A stretch of DNA of 64,000 nucleotides, taken from contig NZ_JACJTO010000001.1 in the NCBI RefSeq assembly GCF_014698755.1, positions 62,001-126,000 of the forward strand. Reading direction: 5' to 3'. The stretch is from Aphanizomenon flos-aquae FACHB-1287. Lineage in GTDB: Bacteria; Cyanobacteriota; Cyanobacteriia; Cyanobacteriales; Nostocaceae. The translations under genes and the position numbers were made by a program. Shown in pieces: positions 9,349 to 19,384 of the stretch (position 1 is the stretch's first letter; the number at the start of each line of letters is the position of its first letter). The notes under the pieces are model-generated. The model saw only the letters and a program-made list of their open reading frames with translations. It had not been told where the DNA came from and made no database searches.

Positions 9349-9921
9349 TTAAATCCTAATTAACTGTGGCAATAGAGCTTTTAAAGCATGACCACGATGA
9401 CTAATGGATTTTTTTAAATCCGTCCTCATTTGAGCAAAAGTTAATTGTTGTTCGGGTACATAAAAAACCGGGTCATAACCAAAACCACCATCTCCAGCAG
9501 GTGAAAATAAAATCTCACCGTGACAAACACCCTCAGATTGAATTACTATTTCTCCTTGAGGATTTGCAACTGCGATCGCACATACAAACCGAGCTTGGCG
9601 ATTTTCCTGATCACCTAATTCTCTTAATAATCTCTCAATCCGCTCTGCATCTGTATTCCCATAACGAGCAGAATACACCCCCGGATCACCATTAAGAGCA
9701 TCTACCCTTAAACCAGAATCATCAGCGATCGCCCAATTACCTGTAACTTTAGCAATTGTCGAGGCTTTGAGACCAGCATTTTCTGCAAAAGTTTCTCCTG
9801 TTTCTTCCACATCTAAATCTTCCGGTTTTAAAGCTAATTCCCAACCAGAATCAGCTAGATAAGCTTGCATTTCCCGCAATTTACCGGGGTTTCCTGTCGC
9901 TACTACAAGTAATTTATTCAT
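9349..9921 (-). CDS. rdgB: RdgB/HAM1 family XTP/dITP pyrophosphatase
   Basis: This 190-residue house-cleaning enzyme hydrolyses ITP, dITP and XTP to monophosphates, keeping deaminated purines out of nucleic acids. Family motifs are complete: TGNPGKLREM (residues 9-18), the metal-binding ADDSGLRVDALNGDPGVYSARY (about 66-87), FGYDPVF (about 146-152) and SHRGHALKAL (about 174-183). Length is typical. Its ATG overlaps the stop of the upstream small membrane protein gene (TAATG), so the two are probably co-translated. Confidence 0.95.
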   Translation of the reverse strand: MNKLLVVATGNPGKLREMQAYLADSGWELALKPEDLDVEETGETFAENAGLKASTIAKVTGNWAIADDSGLRVDALNGDPGVYSARYGNTDAERIERLLRELGDQENRQARFVCAIAVANPQGEIVIQSEGVCHGEILFSPAGDGGFGYDPVFYVPEQQLTFAQMRTDLKKSISHRGHALKALLPQLIRI

Positions 9922-10217
9922 TACTGACGGGGTTTTTTCTTGGAAATCTTTAATACAGGTAAAGGATCAATCGAAGACTGAGGAGGTAAATAATATTGAG
10001 CAACAGGCTCTTCTGGTAAAGACGGACGTTGCTGCATTCGCCATAATTTAAAGACGAGAGCTATTCCGGCTGTTCCTAAACCAAAAGTGAAAAGTGACCA
10101 ACTATCATCCAAACCACCAATCAGAGCATCCATGATTCCCACAGTTATCAATGCACTAATGATAGGTTCTTTGCGGTAGGCTGACTTTAAAAAACGAGGT
10201 AATACAGCATTCATCAC
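9921..10217 (-). CDS. Small membrane protein of unknown function
   Basis: This 98-residue protein has two likely hydrophobic segments (IISALITVGIMDALIGGL near residues 18-36, and SLFTFGLGTAGIALVFKLW near 41-59). A proline-rich, then basic tail (LKISKKKPRQ) follows. Not recognised beyond that. It shares a one-base stop/start overlap with the rdgB-like gene, suggesting one transcript. Confidence 0.65.
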   Translation of the reverse strand: MMNAVLPRFLKSAYRKEPIISALITVGIMDALIGGLDDSWSLFTFGLGTAGIALVFKLWRMQQRPSLPEEPVAQYYLPPQSSIDPLPVLKISKKKPRQ

Positions 10218-10468
10218 AGCTTACTTAGTTCCAATTAGGTTTTCGTATAAATTTACTCAGAATACCCTGACTACAATTTATTTGTTTCATTGCAGGCCAA
10301 TAATAGCATAGACGATTGTAATTTCTTTTGGCAACAAATGGATCACTGTAGTTAACACCGCCAGCACTGCGGTAGTTTTCTATTCCTATTGTACTAGGAA
10401 TAATCCACCAAATTAATTTGGTAATTTGGAGAAACAGAATATGAGGATAAAAATAAACCAAGAACTAA

Positions 10469-10498
10469 TGTAGAGACGCTACATGAAACGTCCCTACA
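10469..10498. repeat. Dispersed 30-base inverted repeat, copy 1
   Basis: TGTAGAGACG and CGTCCCTACA flank a 10-base loop, forming a near-perfect hairpin. A second copy lies at 46058-46087. The short mobile-looking hairpin family is common between genes in Nostocales. Here it sits just after the HLIP gene and could also act in 3'-end formation. Confidence 0.7.
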
Positions 10499-10521
10499 CC
10501 CTATCAGTAACACTTAGAAGA

Positions 10522-10692
10522 TTACTTTAAACCGAGCCATGCAAGTACACCTTGATTAGTAGTGTATTCAATTATCACCATTAAAATAAAGCCAATCATA
10601 GCTGCTCTACCATTCAAACGTTCAGCATATTCATTGAAACCAAACTTAGGTTCTGCTAATTTGGGGGTAATGGTTGGTGGTTGTTGTGTCAT
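10522..10692 (-). CDS. High-light-inducible protein (HLIP, CAB/ELIP/HLIP superfamily)
   Basis: This 56-residue single-helix protein was read directly from the minus strand. A proline-rich N-terminus (MTQQPPTITPK) precedes the chlorophyll-binding signature AERLNGRAAMIGF (residues 23-35), containing the ExxNGRxAMxGF residues that ligate pigment in light-harvesting-like helices, then a membrane helix and a short tail ending LAWLGLK. HLIPs sit in thylakoid membranes with photosystem II assembly and chlorophyll-biosynthesis proteins and protect against excess light. The gene is monocistronic with over 200 bases of upstream DNA (10693-10942) before the divergent ald gene. Confidence 0.92.
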   Translation of the reverse strand: MTQQPPTITPKLAEPKFGFNEYAERLNGRAAMIGFILMVIIEYTTNQGVLAWLGLK

Positions 10693-10942
10693 AATCAGTG
10701 ATTCCTTTCTTGATAATTGGTAAACAAAAACTTACAGAGGGTTTTCAAGTAAATTGCTGGGGATGGTCGTCGGAGCTTAACAATTTTTAATTATTCTTTA
10801 TTTATTGTAAGAAAACTGGCGAATTAGTCAAGGTGTATGATTAGGGGACTAAAAATTTTGGATTGGGAATTACTGAATACATGAATAGTAAACTAGGTAC
10901 ACAGTAGGTTACAGTAAAACAATAAAATATAAGAGGTGATAA

Positions 10943-12034
10943 ATGGAAATTGGTGTTCCCAAAGAAACTAAAGATCAGGAATTTCGGGTAGGTTTAAGTC
11001 CTTCCAGTGTTCGGGTATTACGGGAAAATGGTAATAATATTTTTGTAGAAAGTGACGCTGGTACTGGTGCGGGATTCACTGATAAAGACTACCGCAGTGC
11101 TGGCGCGGAAATTGTCAATAACCCTGATAATGCCTGGAATCGGGATTTGGTTGTTAAGGTGAAAGAACCTTTGACGAGCGAGTACAAATTTTTACAAAAA
11201 GGACAATTGTTATTTACTTATTTACATTTAGCAGCGAATCGTCAATTAACAGAGCATTTAATTGATTGTGGCACTTGTGCCATTGCTTATGAAACCGTAG
11301 AACAACCAGGAGCAAATAAACTCCCCTTACTCACCCCCATGAGTATTGTTGCTGGTCGGTTAGCCGTACAATTTGGTGCAAGATTCCTAGAACGTCAACA
11401 AGGAGGAAGAGGTGTACTTTTAGGGGGTATTCCCGGAGTTAAAGCTGGTAAAGTAGTGATTTTAGGCGGGGGTGTTGTCGGTACAGAAGCCGCAAAAATC
11501 GCCGTGGGTATGGGTGCAATGGTGCAAATATTAGATGTCAACGTTGAACGTCTATCTTACCTAGAAACTCTATTTGGTTCGAGAGTAGAACTACTTTACA
11601 GCAATTCTGCCCATATTGAAACTGCCGTCAAGGACGCGGATTTACTCATTGGTGCAGTCTTAATTCCTGGTAAAAAAGCACCCATTCTAGTATCTCGGGA
11701 ATTAGTTAAACAAATGCGTCCTGGTTCAGTAATTGTAGATGTCGCTGTAGACCAAGGTGGATGTGTTGAAACATTACACCCCACATCCCACACTCAGCCA
11801 GTATACATTGATGAAGGAGTTGTACATTATGGCGTTCCTAATATGCCAGGAGCAGTTCCTTGGACATCCACACAAGCTCTAAATAACAGTACATTACCCT
11901 ATACTGTCCAGTTAGCAAAGCTGGGACTTAAAGCTTTAGACATTAACCCAGCCTTAGCTAAAGGCTTAAATGTTCAAAATCATCGTCTTGTCCATTCTGC
12001 TCTACAAGAAGTTTTCCCAGATTTAGTTAGTTGA
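10943..12034 (+). CDS. ald: Alanine dehydrogenase
   Basis: This 363-residue NAD-dependent enzyme interconverts L-alanine and pyruvate plus ammonia. It begins MEIGVPKETKDQEFRVGLSPSSV. Catalytic Lys (VVKVKEP, about residue 74) and His (FTYLHLAA, about residue 95) are in place. The Rossmann motif GGGVVGTEAAKIA is at about residues 174-186, and the C-terminal PGAVPWTSTQALNN is conserved. RBS AGAGGTG lies 6 bases before ATG. In heterocyst-forming cyanobacteria Ald is linked to nitrogen metabolism, but I see no exact NtcA site (GTA-N8-TAC) immediately upstream. Confidence 0.95.
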   Translation: MEIGVPKETKDQEFRVGLSPSSVRVLRENGNNIFVESDAGTGAGFTDKDYRSAGAEIVNNPDNAWNRDLVVKVKEPLTSEYKFLQKGQLLFTYLHLAANRQLTEHLIDCGTCAIAYETVEQPGANKLPLLTPMSIVAGRLAVQFGARFLERQQGGRGVLLGGIPGVKAGKVVILGGGVVGTEAAKIAVGMGAMVQILDVNVERLSYLETLFGSRVELLYSNSAHIETAVKDADLLIGAVLIPGKKAPILVSRELVKQMRPGSVIVDVAVDQGGCVETLHPTSHTQPVYIDEGVVHYGVPNMPGAVPWTSTQALNNSTLPYTVQLAKLGLKALDINPALAKGLNVQNHRLVHSALQEVFPDLVS

Positions 12035-12082
12035 TTGGGAATTGGGAATTGGTAAAATTTAAACCAGTTCCCAGTCCCTAGT

Positions 12083-12478
12083 CTATTTCACCATAGATAA
12101 AATAATACCAACTAGTGAACCGAGAATTAGCCCAATACTGCTCAAAGAACTAATTGCAAAACCTGGACCACGCTTTTCCGCTGCTTGATAATATCCCCAA
12201 GCATATAGAATCCGTCCCACTACCCAAGCTGCACCGAGAGCAGAACCCCAAATAGGACTAACATAAATAGAAAACAACCATAAAGCCGGGATAAACAAAG
12301 CAAGCTGTTCTAAGGTGTTTTGCTGCACCCTTAACACTCTTTCAAAATCGAGGTTTCCTGTAGTTTGTGGTACGGGAACTTGATATTTATATCTGGCTCT
12401 ACCAACATTAATTGTCACTACAAAATATAGTATCAGTGTAGCAACAGTCACTAAACTTGGATAAGGGGAAGGAGGCAT
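12083..12478 (-). CDS. MAPEG family membrane protein
   Basis: This 131-residue protein has four hydrophobic segments and the MAPEG hallmark: VGRARYKY, then FERVLRVQQNTLEQLALFIPALWLF near residues 44-68. The superfamily contains microsomal glutathione S-transferases and leukotriene-synthesis proteins. Bacterial members probably act as membrane glutathione transferases or peroxidases, but the substrate is unknown. Confidence 0.85.
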   Translation of the reverse strand: MPPSPYPSLVTVATLILYFVVTINVGRARYKYQVPVPQTTGNLDFERVLRVQQNTLEQLALFIPALWLFSIYVSPIWGSALGAAWVVGRILYAWGYYQAAEKRGPGFAISSLSSIGLILGSLVGIILSMVK

Positions 12479-12580
12479 AAGCTGAGGTAAAATCGAAAAT
12501 TGGTTTTATTTACTAATATGATAGAATAATTAGATAGGTGTAAGAATCAGTACATTTGGGGTTAAGATACCAGCAACCAA

Positions 12581-13051
12581 TTAGTCGAGTTTATTAACTG
12601 GCTGTTCGTCGGGAGATATTGCTGTTTTCGGAATTTCAAACACTGGGTTATTTAAAGCTATCATTATTGAAAACTTTGTAACTACTGGCTCTGTAGCTGT
12701 TGATTCCGTTGGTTGTGTTCTGGCAAATTCCAGCATTCTTGAGGAATTAGGGAATAAACTGGACATAGCTCCGATAATACAAACTGCTGTCACTGCACCA
12801 CCAAGCATCCAGTTTAAGCGGTAACGAAACCTCAGACGTGCTAAGATTATATTAAGCGTCATTTCTGGTGACTGAACGCCGGTAGGAATAGGTAGATTTT
12901 GTAAACTTTGTCGAAGAGTTAATAATCTCTTATACAATAATTTTATGTCAGTATCAGTTGACAGCCACTCCTCAACTTGCTTACGTTCGGTGGCTGTGAC
13001 TTCGCCATCCAAGTAAGCACTTAATAACTCAAAAAAACCGCGCTTATCCAT
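12581..13051 (-). CDS. Anti-sigma factor-like membrane protein
   Basis: This 156-residue protein has an N-terminal anti-sigma-like helical domain (FFELLSAYLDGEVTATERKQVEEWL, about residues 6-30), one transmembrane helix (about 81-100, LNWMLGGAVTAVCIIGAMSS) and a periplasmic tail. The canonical HxxxCxxC zinc ligands are absent, so it would be a zinc-free variant. It lies 115 bases downstream of an ECF sigma gene on the same strand, the usual arrangement for a sigma/anti-sigma pair. Confidence 0.75.
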   Translation of the reverse strand: MDKRGFFELLSAYLDGEVTATERKQVEEWLSTDTDIKLLYKRLLTLRQSLQNLPIPTGVQSPEMTLNIILARLRFRYRLNWMLGGAVTAVCIIGAMSSLFPNSSRMLEFARTQPTESTATEPVVTKFSIMIALNNPVFEIPKTAISPDEQPVNKLD

Positions 13052-13166
13052 ACTTGTAGTACCTGTTGATTTGTTTTAGTTCTTAATGGCAGAAAATGTA
13101 TATTTTCGTTGACAGTCCTTAATATTTCTTAAAATCTGCCATAGAATTAAAGAAACATAGTGTAGA

Positions 13167-13823
13167 TTATGTATCTAGATAGCTTCGCAATTGAGTTTGT
13201 AGCCTCGTTCTGGCTCTAGCTATTCTAGATTTCACAGTCCCTAGGGAAACTCCGGTGATTTCGGCAATTTCTTCATAGGCCATACCTTCAATTTCTCTAA
13301 GAACAATTGTAGTCCGAAAAACCTCTGGTAAATCAGCAATTGCTTCTCGCAACTGCTCATAAAATTCTCTTGTCGTCATTTCCTCCTGTGGACTTGGGGT
13401 CTGACAGGCAATTTCCCAATCCATTTCTCCGTCATCTAATAATCGCGGAGCATCCAATGATAGGGGAGTGGCCACCCGTTTACGTTTACGTAATTCATCA
13501 TAAAACAAATTCGTGGCAATGCGACTCAACCAACCCCGAAATTTGGCAGGTTCTTGTAGTCGCTTAATATTTCTATACACACGAATCCAGACTTCTTGGG
13601 CTAAATCGGCTCTGTCAGACCAATCAGGGGCTAAATGATATAAAATTCGATCAACTTGGGCCTGATAGCGACCTAGTAGTTCTGAAAAGGCGGCACGGTC
13701 TGGACGCAATCCAACTTGACAGCGTAAAATCAGATCGTGGTTTGATAGTTTGTCAACTGGAATGGATGCTTCGGGGTAGACGGCATCAACTGTTGACCAA
13801 GATACAGCAAGGGATTGACTCAT
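13167..13823 (-). CDS. ECF-type RNA polymerase sigma factor
   Basis: This 218-residue RpoE/SigW-like sigma has region 2 (SDRADLAQEVWIRVYRNIKRLQEPAKFRGWLSRIATNLFYDELRKRKR, about residues 65-115). A linker carries TPLSLDAPRLLDD. Region 4 is VLREIEGMAYEEIAEITGVSLGTVKSRIARARTRLQ (about 171-208). The N-terminus is about 30 residues longer than in minimal ECF factors. With the membrane anti-sigma gene just downstream it probably answers an envelope stress. Resembles cyanobacterial SigG-type factors, an inference from memory of the family. Confidence 0.92.
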   Translation of the reverse strand: MSQSLAVSWSTVDAVYPEASIPVDKLSNHDLILRCQVGLRPDRAAFSELLGRYQAQVDRILYHLAPDWSDRADLAQEVWIRVYRNIKRLQEPAKFRGWLSRIATNLFYDELRKRKRVATPLSLDAPRLLDDGEMDWEIACQTPSPQEEMTTREFYEQLREAIADLPEVFRTTIVLREIEGMAYEEIAEITGVSLGTVKSRIARARTRLQTQLRSYLDT

Positions 13824-14128
13824 GGATCAGGCTGGTGTTAAATCACTCCCTTCTATTAGACTTGATCATGGCTTAAAAGTTCCTCAGTAAAGTAACTGAT
13901 TTATAATTAGAACACGGAAATATAAATAGCAAGGAGTTCCCAGTATTTTATTCATGGTCAAGTAGTTACGGGAAGGTCAGGTGAAAAGAAGATCGAGATT
14001 AAGTTTTTTGTGAAATTGAAGTAATAATTCAGATGGAAAATCGTCTACCAAATACCTGACTGATAACCGATGATAAGTAATAATAGGTAATGGCTAAATA
14101 TGTCAGGGATAAATAATAGGCGAGGACA
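13824..14128. other. Divergent promoter region, no gene seen
   Basis: This 305-base gap separates the divergent ECF sigma and L,D-transpeptidase genes. It is AT-rich and holds no reading frame I would support. Both genes, envelope-related by type, may share regulation here, but no operator could be identified by eye. Confidence 0.4.
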
Positions 14129-14824
14129 ATGGCAAGAAATGAATCAGTTGGGACTATGGTAACGTTTCTCTGTTTTGGTACAGCGATTTTATCTCTGGCT
14201 GTCCATTGGCACACGACGAGAACAACAGGACAATTAAATCAATCTACATTTACAAAGGTTTATCCCCAGGGTTCAGCGGTGGAAATTGGCAATAGCGCAA
14301 TTGCGGCTTCTGTGCCTAACTCTCCCCAAAAATCTGCTGTGATTAATTTGGATTTCTCCGGTAAACCCCGCAAGTCAATTTTGGCTAATGTTACAGGTTC
14401 GGTCAATAATTCCCAGCGACCAATACCAACATTAAATACAACTAGGGTGATTGTGGATTTAGGCGATCGCCGGGTCTATGTTTTTCGATATGATGAAGTA
14501 ATAGCGAGTTATCCCATCGCTATTGGCAAAAAAGGCTGGGAAACACCAACGGGTAATTTTCAAATCATGCACAAAGAACATGATCCCATTTGGCGACATC
14601 CTATCACTGGTGCTGTTTTTGAGGGAGGTAGCAATAGTCCTTTAGGGGATAGATGGATTGGTTTCTGGTCAGATGGCCGGAATGAACTTGGCTTTCATGG
14701 TACACCAAATGTTGACCTATTGGGGGCGGCGGTTTCTCACGGTTGTCTAAGAATGCGTAATTCTGATGTGCGAATGTTGTATAGTCAAGTCAACATAGGC
14801 ACACAAGTGTTAGTGCGTGAATAA
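14129..14824 (+). CDS. L,D-transpeptidase (YkuD domain)
   Basis: This 231-residue exported protein has an N-terminal hydrophobic signal/anchor (about residues 10-28). The YkuD catalytic domain runs from TTRVIVDLGDRRVYVF (about residue 107) to the C-terminus. The active-site signature GFHGTPN...VSHGCLRM places the conserved His near residue 189 and the nucleophilic Cys near 207. Such enzymes make 3-3 cross-links in peptidoglycan or attach proteins to it. RBS GAGGA precedes ATG. Confidence 0.93.
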   Translation: MARNESVGTMVTFLCFGTAILSLAVHWHTTRTTGQLNQSTFTKVYPQGSAVEIGNSAIAASVPNSPQKSAVINLDFSGKPRKSILANVTGSVNNSQRPIPTLNTTRVIVDLGDRRVYVFRYDEVIASYPIAIGKKGWETPTGNFQIMHKEHDPIWRHPITGAVFEGGSNSPLGDRWIGFWSDGRNELGFHGTPNVDLLGAAVSHGCLRMRNSDVRMLYSQVNIGTQVLVRE

Positions 14825-14913
14825 AATTCGATCCAATTTAGATCCACGGGTAATGATTAACACAATCCACGCCAAAGATATTGAGGTTATTTAGTCAAAG
14901 ATATGACTTACTT

Positions 14914-15831
14914 TTAATCAATTTGTTGAGATTTCCAGGGTAATGGATCAACAGATTGTCCGTTTACATACAGTCCCCAGTGTAAGTGTGGTCCAGTTGA
15001 TGCACCAGTTGAACCGACTGCACCGATTTTTTCTCCTGCTTTCACAAAATCACCTTCTTGAACATTAATACGACTTAGGTGCATGAAAATACTGATTACC
15101 CCCTGACCATGATCAATCCCTACGACGTTACCATGTACCCGGAATCCTTGGGATACTGTACCAACTAAGGCCACTCGTCCGGCTGCTGGGGTGGTCACGG
15201 CTGAACCCTCACCACCTGCGTAGTCTTGTCCACGATGGTAGTAGTCTTTGGCAAATTTACCATTGTAGTAGCGACGGACACCATACTTAGTGGATGTTCG
15301 CCCAGTATTGGGTGTCAAAAAAATGCCGTGCCAATATTTTTCTGGTGTCTGTAGGGCTTTTAATTCGGCTACGCGCTTAAGTTCATATTCGGTAGCATTG
15401 ACTCCAGCTTTCCCAGGTGGTAATGTGATGCGTTGAATAGGAAATTTGCGATCTCGTACTTGTACTAATAAATTTTTTTCTTGTCCAGCTTCAGAAATTT
15501 TAATTGTTCTTACTCCGGCTTTTTCTAAAGGAGTTGTGGGAATAAAAGAACGATATTTACGAGGGGCAATTTCAAAAGCTGGATATGTTTTTTGCCCCAC
15601 TGCTACAGTAGGATTGCTGATATTGTCTGAGTTAGTAGACTCAATTACTACGGAAATTGTATCTCCCAGTTGCGGACTTTTAGGTAATATCTGTACTTCT
15701 AAAGCTTTTGCTGGTAAGCTGAAAGCAATAGGGACAGCAGCAATTATGCCTATGAACATTTTAGCAGGGTTGATAATAGAAAACACTGAAAATTTATTCT
15801 CTAGATTAATAGTCTTAGGTATGGTATTCAT
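14914..15831 (-). CDS. M23 family metallopeptidase (LytM-like)
   Basis: This 305-residue exported protein has a hydrophobic segment at residues 22-42 ending AKALE, likely a signal peptide. An Ig-like region follows, then a peptidase M23 domain (about 190-300). Zinc ligands are visible as HRGQDYAG (His and Asp, about residues 196-200) and HLH (about 281-283) within TGPHLHWGL. It probably cleaves peptidoglycan cross-bridges or, if catalytically tuned, activates amidases. It converges with the L,D-transpeptidase gene; both act on the cell wall. Confidence 0.92.
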   Translation of the reverse strand: MNTIPKTINLENKFSVFSIINPAKMFIGIIAAVPIAFSLPAKALEVQILPKSPQLGDTISVVIESTNSDNISNPTVAVGQKTYPAFEIAPRKYRSFIPTTPLEKAGVRTIKISEAGQEKNLLVQVRDRKFPIQRITLPPGKAGVNATEYELKRVAELKALQTPEKYWHGIFLTPNTGRTSTKYGVRRYYNGKFAKDYYHRGQDYAGGEGSAVTTPAAGRVALVGTVSQGFRVHGNVVGIDHGQGVISIFMHLSRINVQEGDFVKAGEKIGAVGSTGASTGPHLHWGLYVNGQSVDPLPWKSQQID

Positions 15832-15918
15832 AAGCTTAATAAACAGATTTTTAGAGGCTGTTAGTAAACGGACTAATTTATTGTAGTTACTGTTTCCTTG
15901 GGAAGTTAATAAATAAAT

Positions 15919-16884
15919 TCAACCAAACCAAATTAACCACAAGGGTAGCGCTAAAAATAACCCAATAAAAGTTAAAGCAATACTGCTGGCTAACAAGTTT
16001 CGATCTAACTCATAAACTTCTGCTAAAATTAGTACAGAAAGCCCTGTGGGTGTTCCTGACATTAATACCAATATTAACCGCTGTTCACCAATTATACCCA
16101 AGTAACTCGCACCTAATCCCACTAGTAAAGGTACAACCAAAACTTTTAAAATACTGGCAATTAAGGACATATTCAAATTTTTATATTCTTTTATTGTACC
16201 TAGTCGCAAACCAACCAGCAATAAGGCAAAGGCAATAACTACCCACACAGCTTGTTCTAAACCTGATTCAATGATTGCAGGTAATTCGACAAATTGGGTA
16301 TTTAAGCCGATAAAAAATGTCCACAGACTAGGAACAGTAACTATATCTCGTAACTGTATCCACCAGTGATTTTCGGTTTCTTTTTCTCCAAAATAGCTGG
16401 CAATTAACACGGCAATGCCATAAGTACCAACAACATTATTTGTGACGCTGAATAATACTGCCCAATCATTATTTTCTGGACTTGTTAAGACTTGTGTTAG
16501 TGTTAGTCCCACAAAGCCTGTATTTCCTAAAATGGTTGCTAAAATAAAACTGCCTAAACTTGCTTTGCTTAAGGGGGCTGACACTTCTATATTATTCTGT
16601 TCTGTCTTGATTCTACTACTTATTAACGATTGCCAAAGCCACCAAATCAACAATGATAGAACCAGACTTAACAATAAAACGCAGACTCCTATCGCTGGTA
16701 TTAGTAGGCCAATAGATGAGTTAGTGTGACGAGCTAATACTAGTAGTTGTAGTGGCACTCCTACCCAGTAAAGTGCCTGTCCTAGTAACTTGGTTAAATT
16801 ATTGGGTGTGAACCGCGCTAATACTAGTCCTAATCCTATCCAGGTAAATAGAGGAGTATAAGCTTTAAATAGGGTTTCAATCAT
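15919..16884 (-). CDS. AEC family transporter (auxin efflux carrier type)
   Basis: This 321-residue polytopic membrane protein has about ten hydrophobic segments in two halves of five, separated by a hydrophilic loop near residue 100. This is the AEC/BART topology. The second half contains the family-typical LMSGTPTGLSVLILAEVYELD. Bacterial AEC proteins move organic acids or similar anions; the substrate is unknown. No partner gene is adjacent. Confidence 0.85.
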   Translation of the reverse strand: MIETLFKAYTPLFTWIGLGLVLARFTPNNLTKLLGQALYWVGVPLQLLVLARHTNSSIGLLIPAIGVCVLLLSLVLSLLIWWLWQSLISSRIKTEQNNIEVSAPLSKASLGSFILATILGNTGFVGLTLTQVLTSPENNDWAVLFSVTNNVVGTYGIAVLIASYFGEKETENHWWIQLRDIVTVPSLWTFFIGLNTQFVELPAIIESGLEQAVWVVIAFALLLVGLRLGTIKEYKNLNMSLIASILKVLVVPLLVGLGASYLGIIGEQRLILVLMSGTPTGLSVLILAEVYELDRNLLASSIALTFIGLFLALPLWLIWFG

Positions 16885-16980
16885 AGTAAAATGGCTAGTA
16901 TCATAAAGCGGAATTCCAGATTTAAAAGATTGAGAATGTTTGGTTTATTTGTATCAACCTATATTAGTAATTTTCCCATA

Positions 16981-17006
16981 AAAAAGGTGAGCTTTTTCAG
17001 CTCACC
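16981..17006 (-). terminator. Rho-independent terminator of tkt
   Basis: On the minus strand a stem GGTGAGCT/AGCTCACC with a five-base loop is followed by a run of T. It lies 30-55 bases past the transketolase stop codon. Confidence 0.85.
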
Positions 17007-17035
17007 CCACAAAATTTAGAGAATATCCGTTAGTG

Positions 17036-19042
17036 TTAACCTAACAAAGCCTTAGCTTTAGCTAAAACATTGTCCACTGTGAAACCAAATTTCTCTAAAC
17101 AAATACCACCAGGGGCGGAAGCACCAAAGGTATCAATACTTACGGTATCACCTTCACTGCCGATATACTTGTGCCAACCGAAGCTACTAGCCGCTTCTAC
17201 GGATAGACGCTTGGTAACAGCCTTGGGAAGAATAGATTCTTTGTAAGCTGGATCTTGTGTATCAAATAAGGTAGAAGAAGCCATAGAAACAACGCGAACT
17301 TTCTTACCTTCTGCGGTTAGTTTCTCTGCCGCGCTCACACAAAGACTTAATTCCGAACCAGTACCAATTAAAATGATATCTGGTGTACCTTGACAATCAA
17401 TAATTGTATAACCACCCTTGGCAACACCTGCGATTGATGTACCTGCTAAGTTAGGAACGTTTTGACGAGTGAAAGCCAATAAAGTCGAAGCATTTGCTTT
17501 AGACTTCTCAATTGCGACTTTATAAGCCCCAGAGGTTTCGTTTCCGTCTGCGGGACGAATTACGGTTAAATCGGGAATAGCTCGTAAAGAAGCTAGAGTT
17601 TCAATGGGTTGGTGGGTAGGACCATCTTCACCTTGGCCAATGGAGTCGTGGGTCATAACCCAAATTGAACCGGCTTCGGAAAGAGCAGCCAAGCGAATGG
17701 CAGCCCGCATATAATCGGTAAAGATAAGGAAGGTTGCACCGTAAGGAATTAAACCTGAGTTATGCAAGGCCATACCGTTACAGATTGCACCCATGGCGTG
17801 TTCCCGGACACCGAAGTGAATGTTACGATTTCCGAAATGTCCTTTTTGGAAGTCTCCAGCACCTTTAAGCTCAGTGAGGTTGGAGTGGGTTAAGTCGGCA
17901 GAACCGCCGATTAATTCCGGTAAAGCAGCACCTAATTTGTTCAAGCAGGTTTCCGAGTGTTTGCGAGTAGGTAATGCTTTATCTGCATCTGTGTAAGTAG
18001 GTAATACTTGATCCCAACCTTCTGGTAATTTGCCACTAATTAAACGGTCAAATTCTGCTGCTTCTTGGGGGTATTTAGCCTTATATTCAGCATAAGCCGC
18101 ATTCCACTGGGATTCGTAATTAGCACCGCGTTCAACAGCCTTGCGGGTGTGATTGAGGGCATCTTCAGGAACGACAAAAGCATCGTATTCCCAGCCTAAA
18201 TTATTCCGAGTAGCTATTGTTTCATCAGATCCCAAGGCAGCACCGTGAATACCCGCAGTATTAGCCTTATTAGGAGAACCATAACCGATGGTGGTTGTCA
18301 CCTTAATCATGGTAGGTTTGTCCGTTACTGCTTTTGCGTCTGCGATCGCTTTGGCAATGCCTTCTAAATCTGTGTTACCATCTTTAACGTGCAGAACGTG
18401 CCAACCGTAAGATTCAAAGCGTTTAGAAACATCCTCAGTGAATGCTACATCTGTAGAACCATCAATAGAGATGTGGTTATCGTCATAGAGAGCAATAAGT
18501 TTACCTAATCCCCAGTGTCCAGCGATAGAAGCTGCTTCACCAGAAATCCCTTCCATGTTGCAACCATCACCAAGAAGTACATAAGTGTAGTGATCAACAA
18601 TTGTGGCATCAGGTTTATTGAACTTAGCGGCCAGGTGTGCTTCTGCTACGGCTAAACCAACAGCATTGGCAATTCCTTGACCTAAAGGACCTGTGGTAAC
18701 TTCTACACCGGCCGTCACAAAATTTTCCGGGTGGCCTGGGGTCTTAGCACCCCATTGACGAAATTGCTTGATATCGTCTATGGTAACGCTATCGTAGCCT
18801 GTGAGGTAGAGTAAGGCATACTGTAACATTGAACCATGACCAGCGGACAAAACAAAGCGATCGCGGTTGAACCACTGAGGATTTTTAGGATTATACCGCA
18901 TGAAGGAGTCCCAGAGGACAAAAGCCATGGGAGCAGCGCCCATTGGTAGCCCAGGGTGTCCCGATTTGGATTTCTCTATGGCATCTACAGCCAAAAAGCG
19001 GATAGAATTGATACAAAGTTCTTGGAGGGTTGCAACAGCCAT
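17036..19042 (-). CDS. tkt: Transketolase
   Basis: This 668-residue thiamine-diphosphate enzyme serves the Calvin-Benson cycle and pentose phosphate pathway, moving two-carbon units between sugar phosphates. Visible features are the N-terminal [14 protein letters not shown], the ThDP/metal motif [32 protein letters not shown] (about residues 154-185), the glutamate-bearing [17 protein letters not shown] (about 405-421) and [16 protein letters not shown] (about 460-475). Full length. In cyanobacteria it often clusters with fabF and acpP, as here. Confidence 0.98.
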   Translation of the reverse strand: MAVATLQELCINSIRFLAVDAIEKSKSGHPGLPMGAAPMAFVLWDSFMRYNPKNPQWFNRDRFVLSAGHGSMLQYALLYLTGYDSVTIDDIKQFRQWGAKTPGHPENFVTAGVEVTTGPLGQGIANAVGLAVAEAHLAAKFNKPDATIVDHYTYVLLGDGCNMEGISGEAASIAGHWGLGKLIALYDDNHISIDGSTDVAFTEDVSKRFESYGWHVLHVKDGNTDLEGIAKAIADAKAVTDKPTMIKVTTTIGYGSPNKANTAGIHGAALGSDETIATRNNLGWEYDAFVVPEDALNHTRKAVERGANYESQWNAAYAEYKAKYPQEAAEFDRLISGKLPEGWDQVLPTYTDADKALPTRKHSETCLNKLGAALPELIGGSADLTHSNLTELKGAGDFQKGHFGNRNIHFGVREHAMGAICNGMALHNSGLIPYGATFLIFTDYMRAAIRLAALSEAGSIWVMTHDSIGQGEDGPTHQPIETLASLRAIPDLTVIRPADGNETSGAYKVAIEKSKANASTLLAFTRQNVPNLAGTSIAGVAKGGYTIIDCQGTPDIILIGTGSELSLCVSAAEKLTAEGKKVRVVSMASSTLFDTQDPAYKESILPKAVTKRLSVEAASSFGWHKYIGSEGDTVSIDTFGASAPGGICLEKFGFTVDNVLAKAKALLG

Positions 19043-19384
19043 AATCTCTAATTGTTAAGGACGGGTTAGGACTCTTTTTAGGGTTTTTTTGGTGGGTTCA
19101 TGAGCAAGAGATCCCACTTTATTCATCATCTCATTCCTAATTGCCAATGGACAAGCGGGATTTTTGAGGTTTTTAGTGATGAATAAGGCCGATAAATTTA
19201 ATCATGCCTTCCCAAAGCTAGGCTATTGGTTAGGCTTGAATGTCTCTATCATACTTGTCTTGTGTTCACTTCTAAAAAGCAAACTAGGGGCAAAATGAGG
19301 CGAGGATCAATAATACGAGTTTTAGTAATGGATAATTGGGTTATTAACTTTACCTGTTACCTATTACCTGACTAGTAAGTATCT
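19043..19384. other. Gap between fabF and tkt, no gene seen
   Basis: This 342-base interval upstream of tkt on the minus strand contains a weak GTGGG/CCCAC stem near 19090-19118 and AT-rich DNA. It probably carries a separate tkt promoter and leader; no small gene is supported. Confidence 0.4.

Noticed and set aside
10225-10461. 78-codon minus-strand frame next to the small membrane protein gene
   Set aside because: Starts well but has odd composition, no family resemblance and no conserved motif. More likely a chance frame or gene remnant.
10860-10942. NtcA site upstream of ald
   Set aside because: GTA and TAC triplets are present (near 10892-10910) but with ten bases between them, not the eight of the NtcA consensus.
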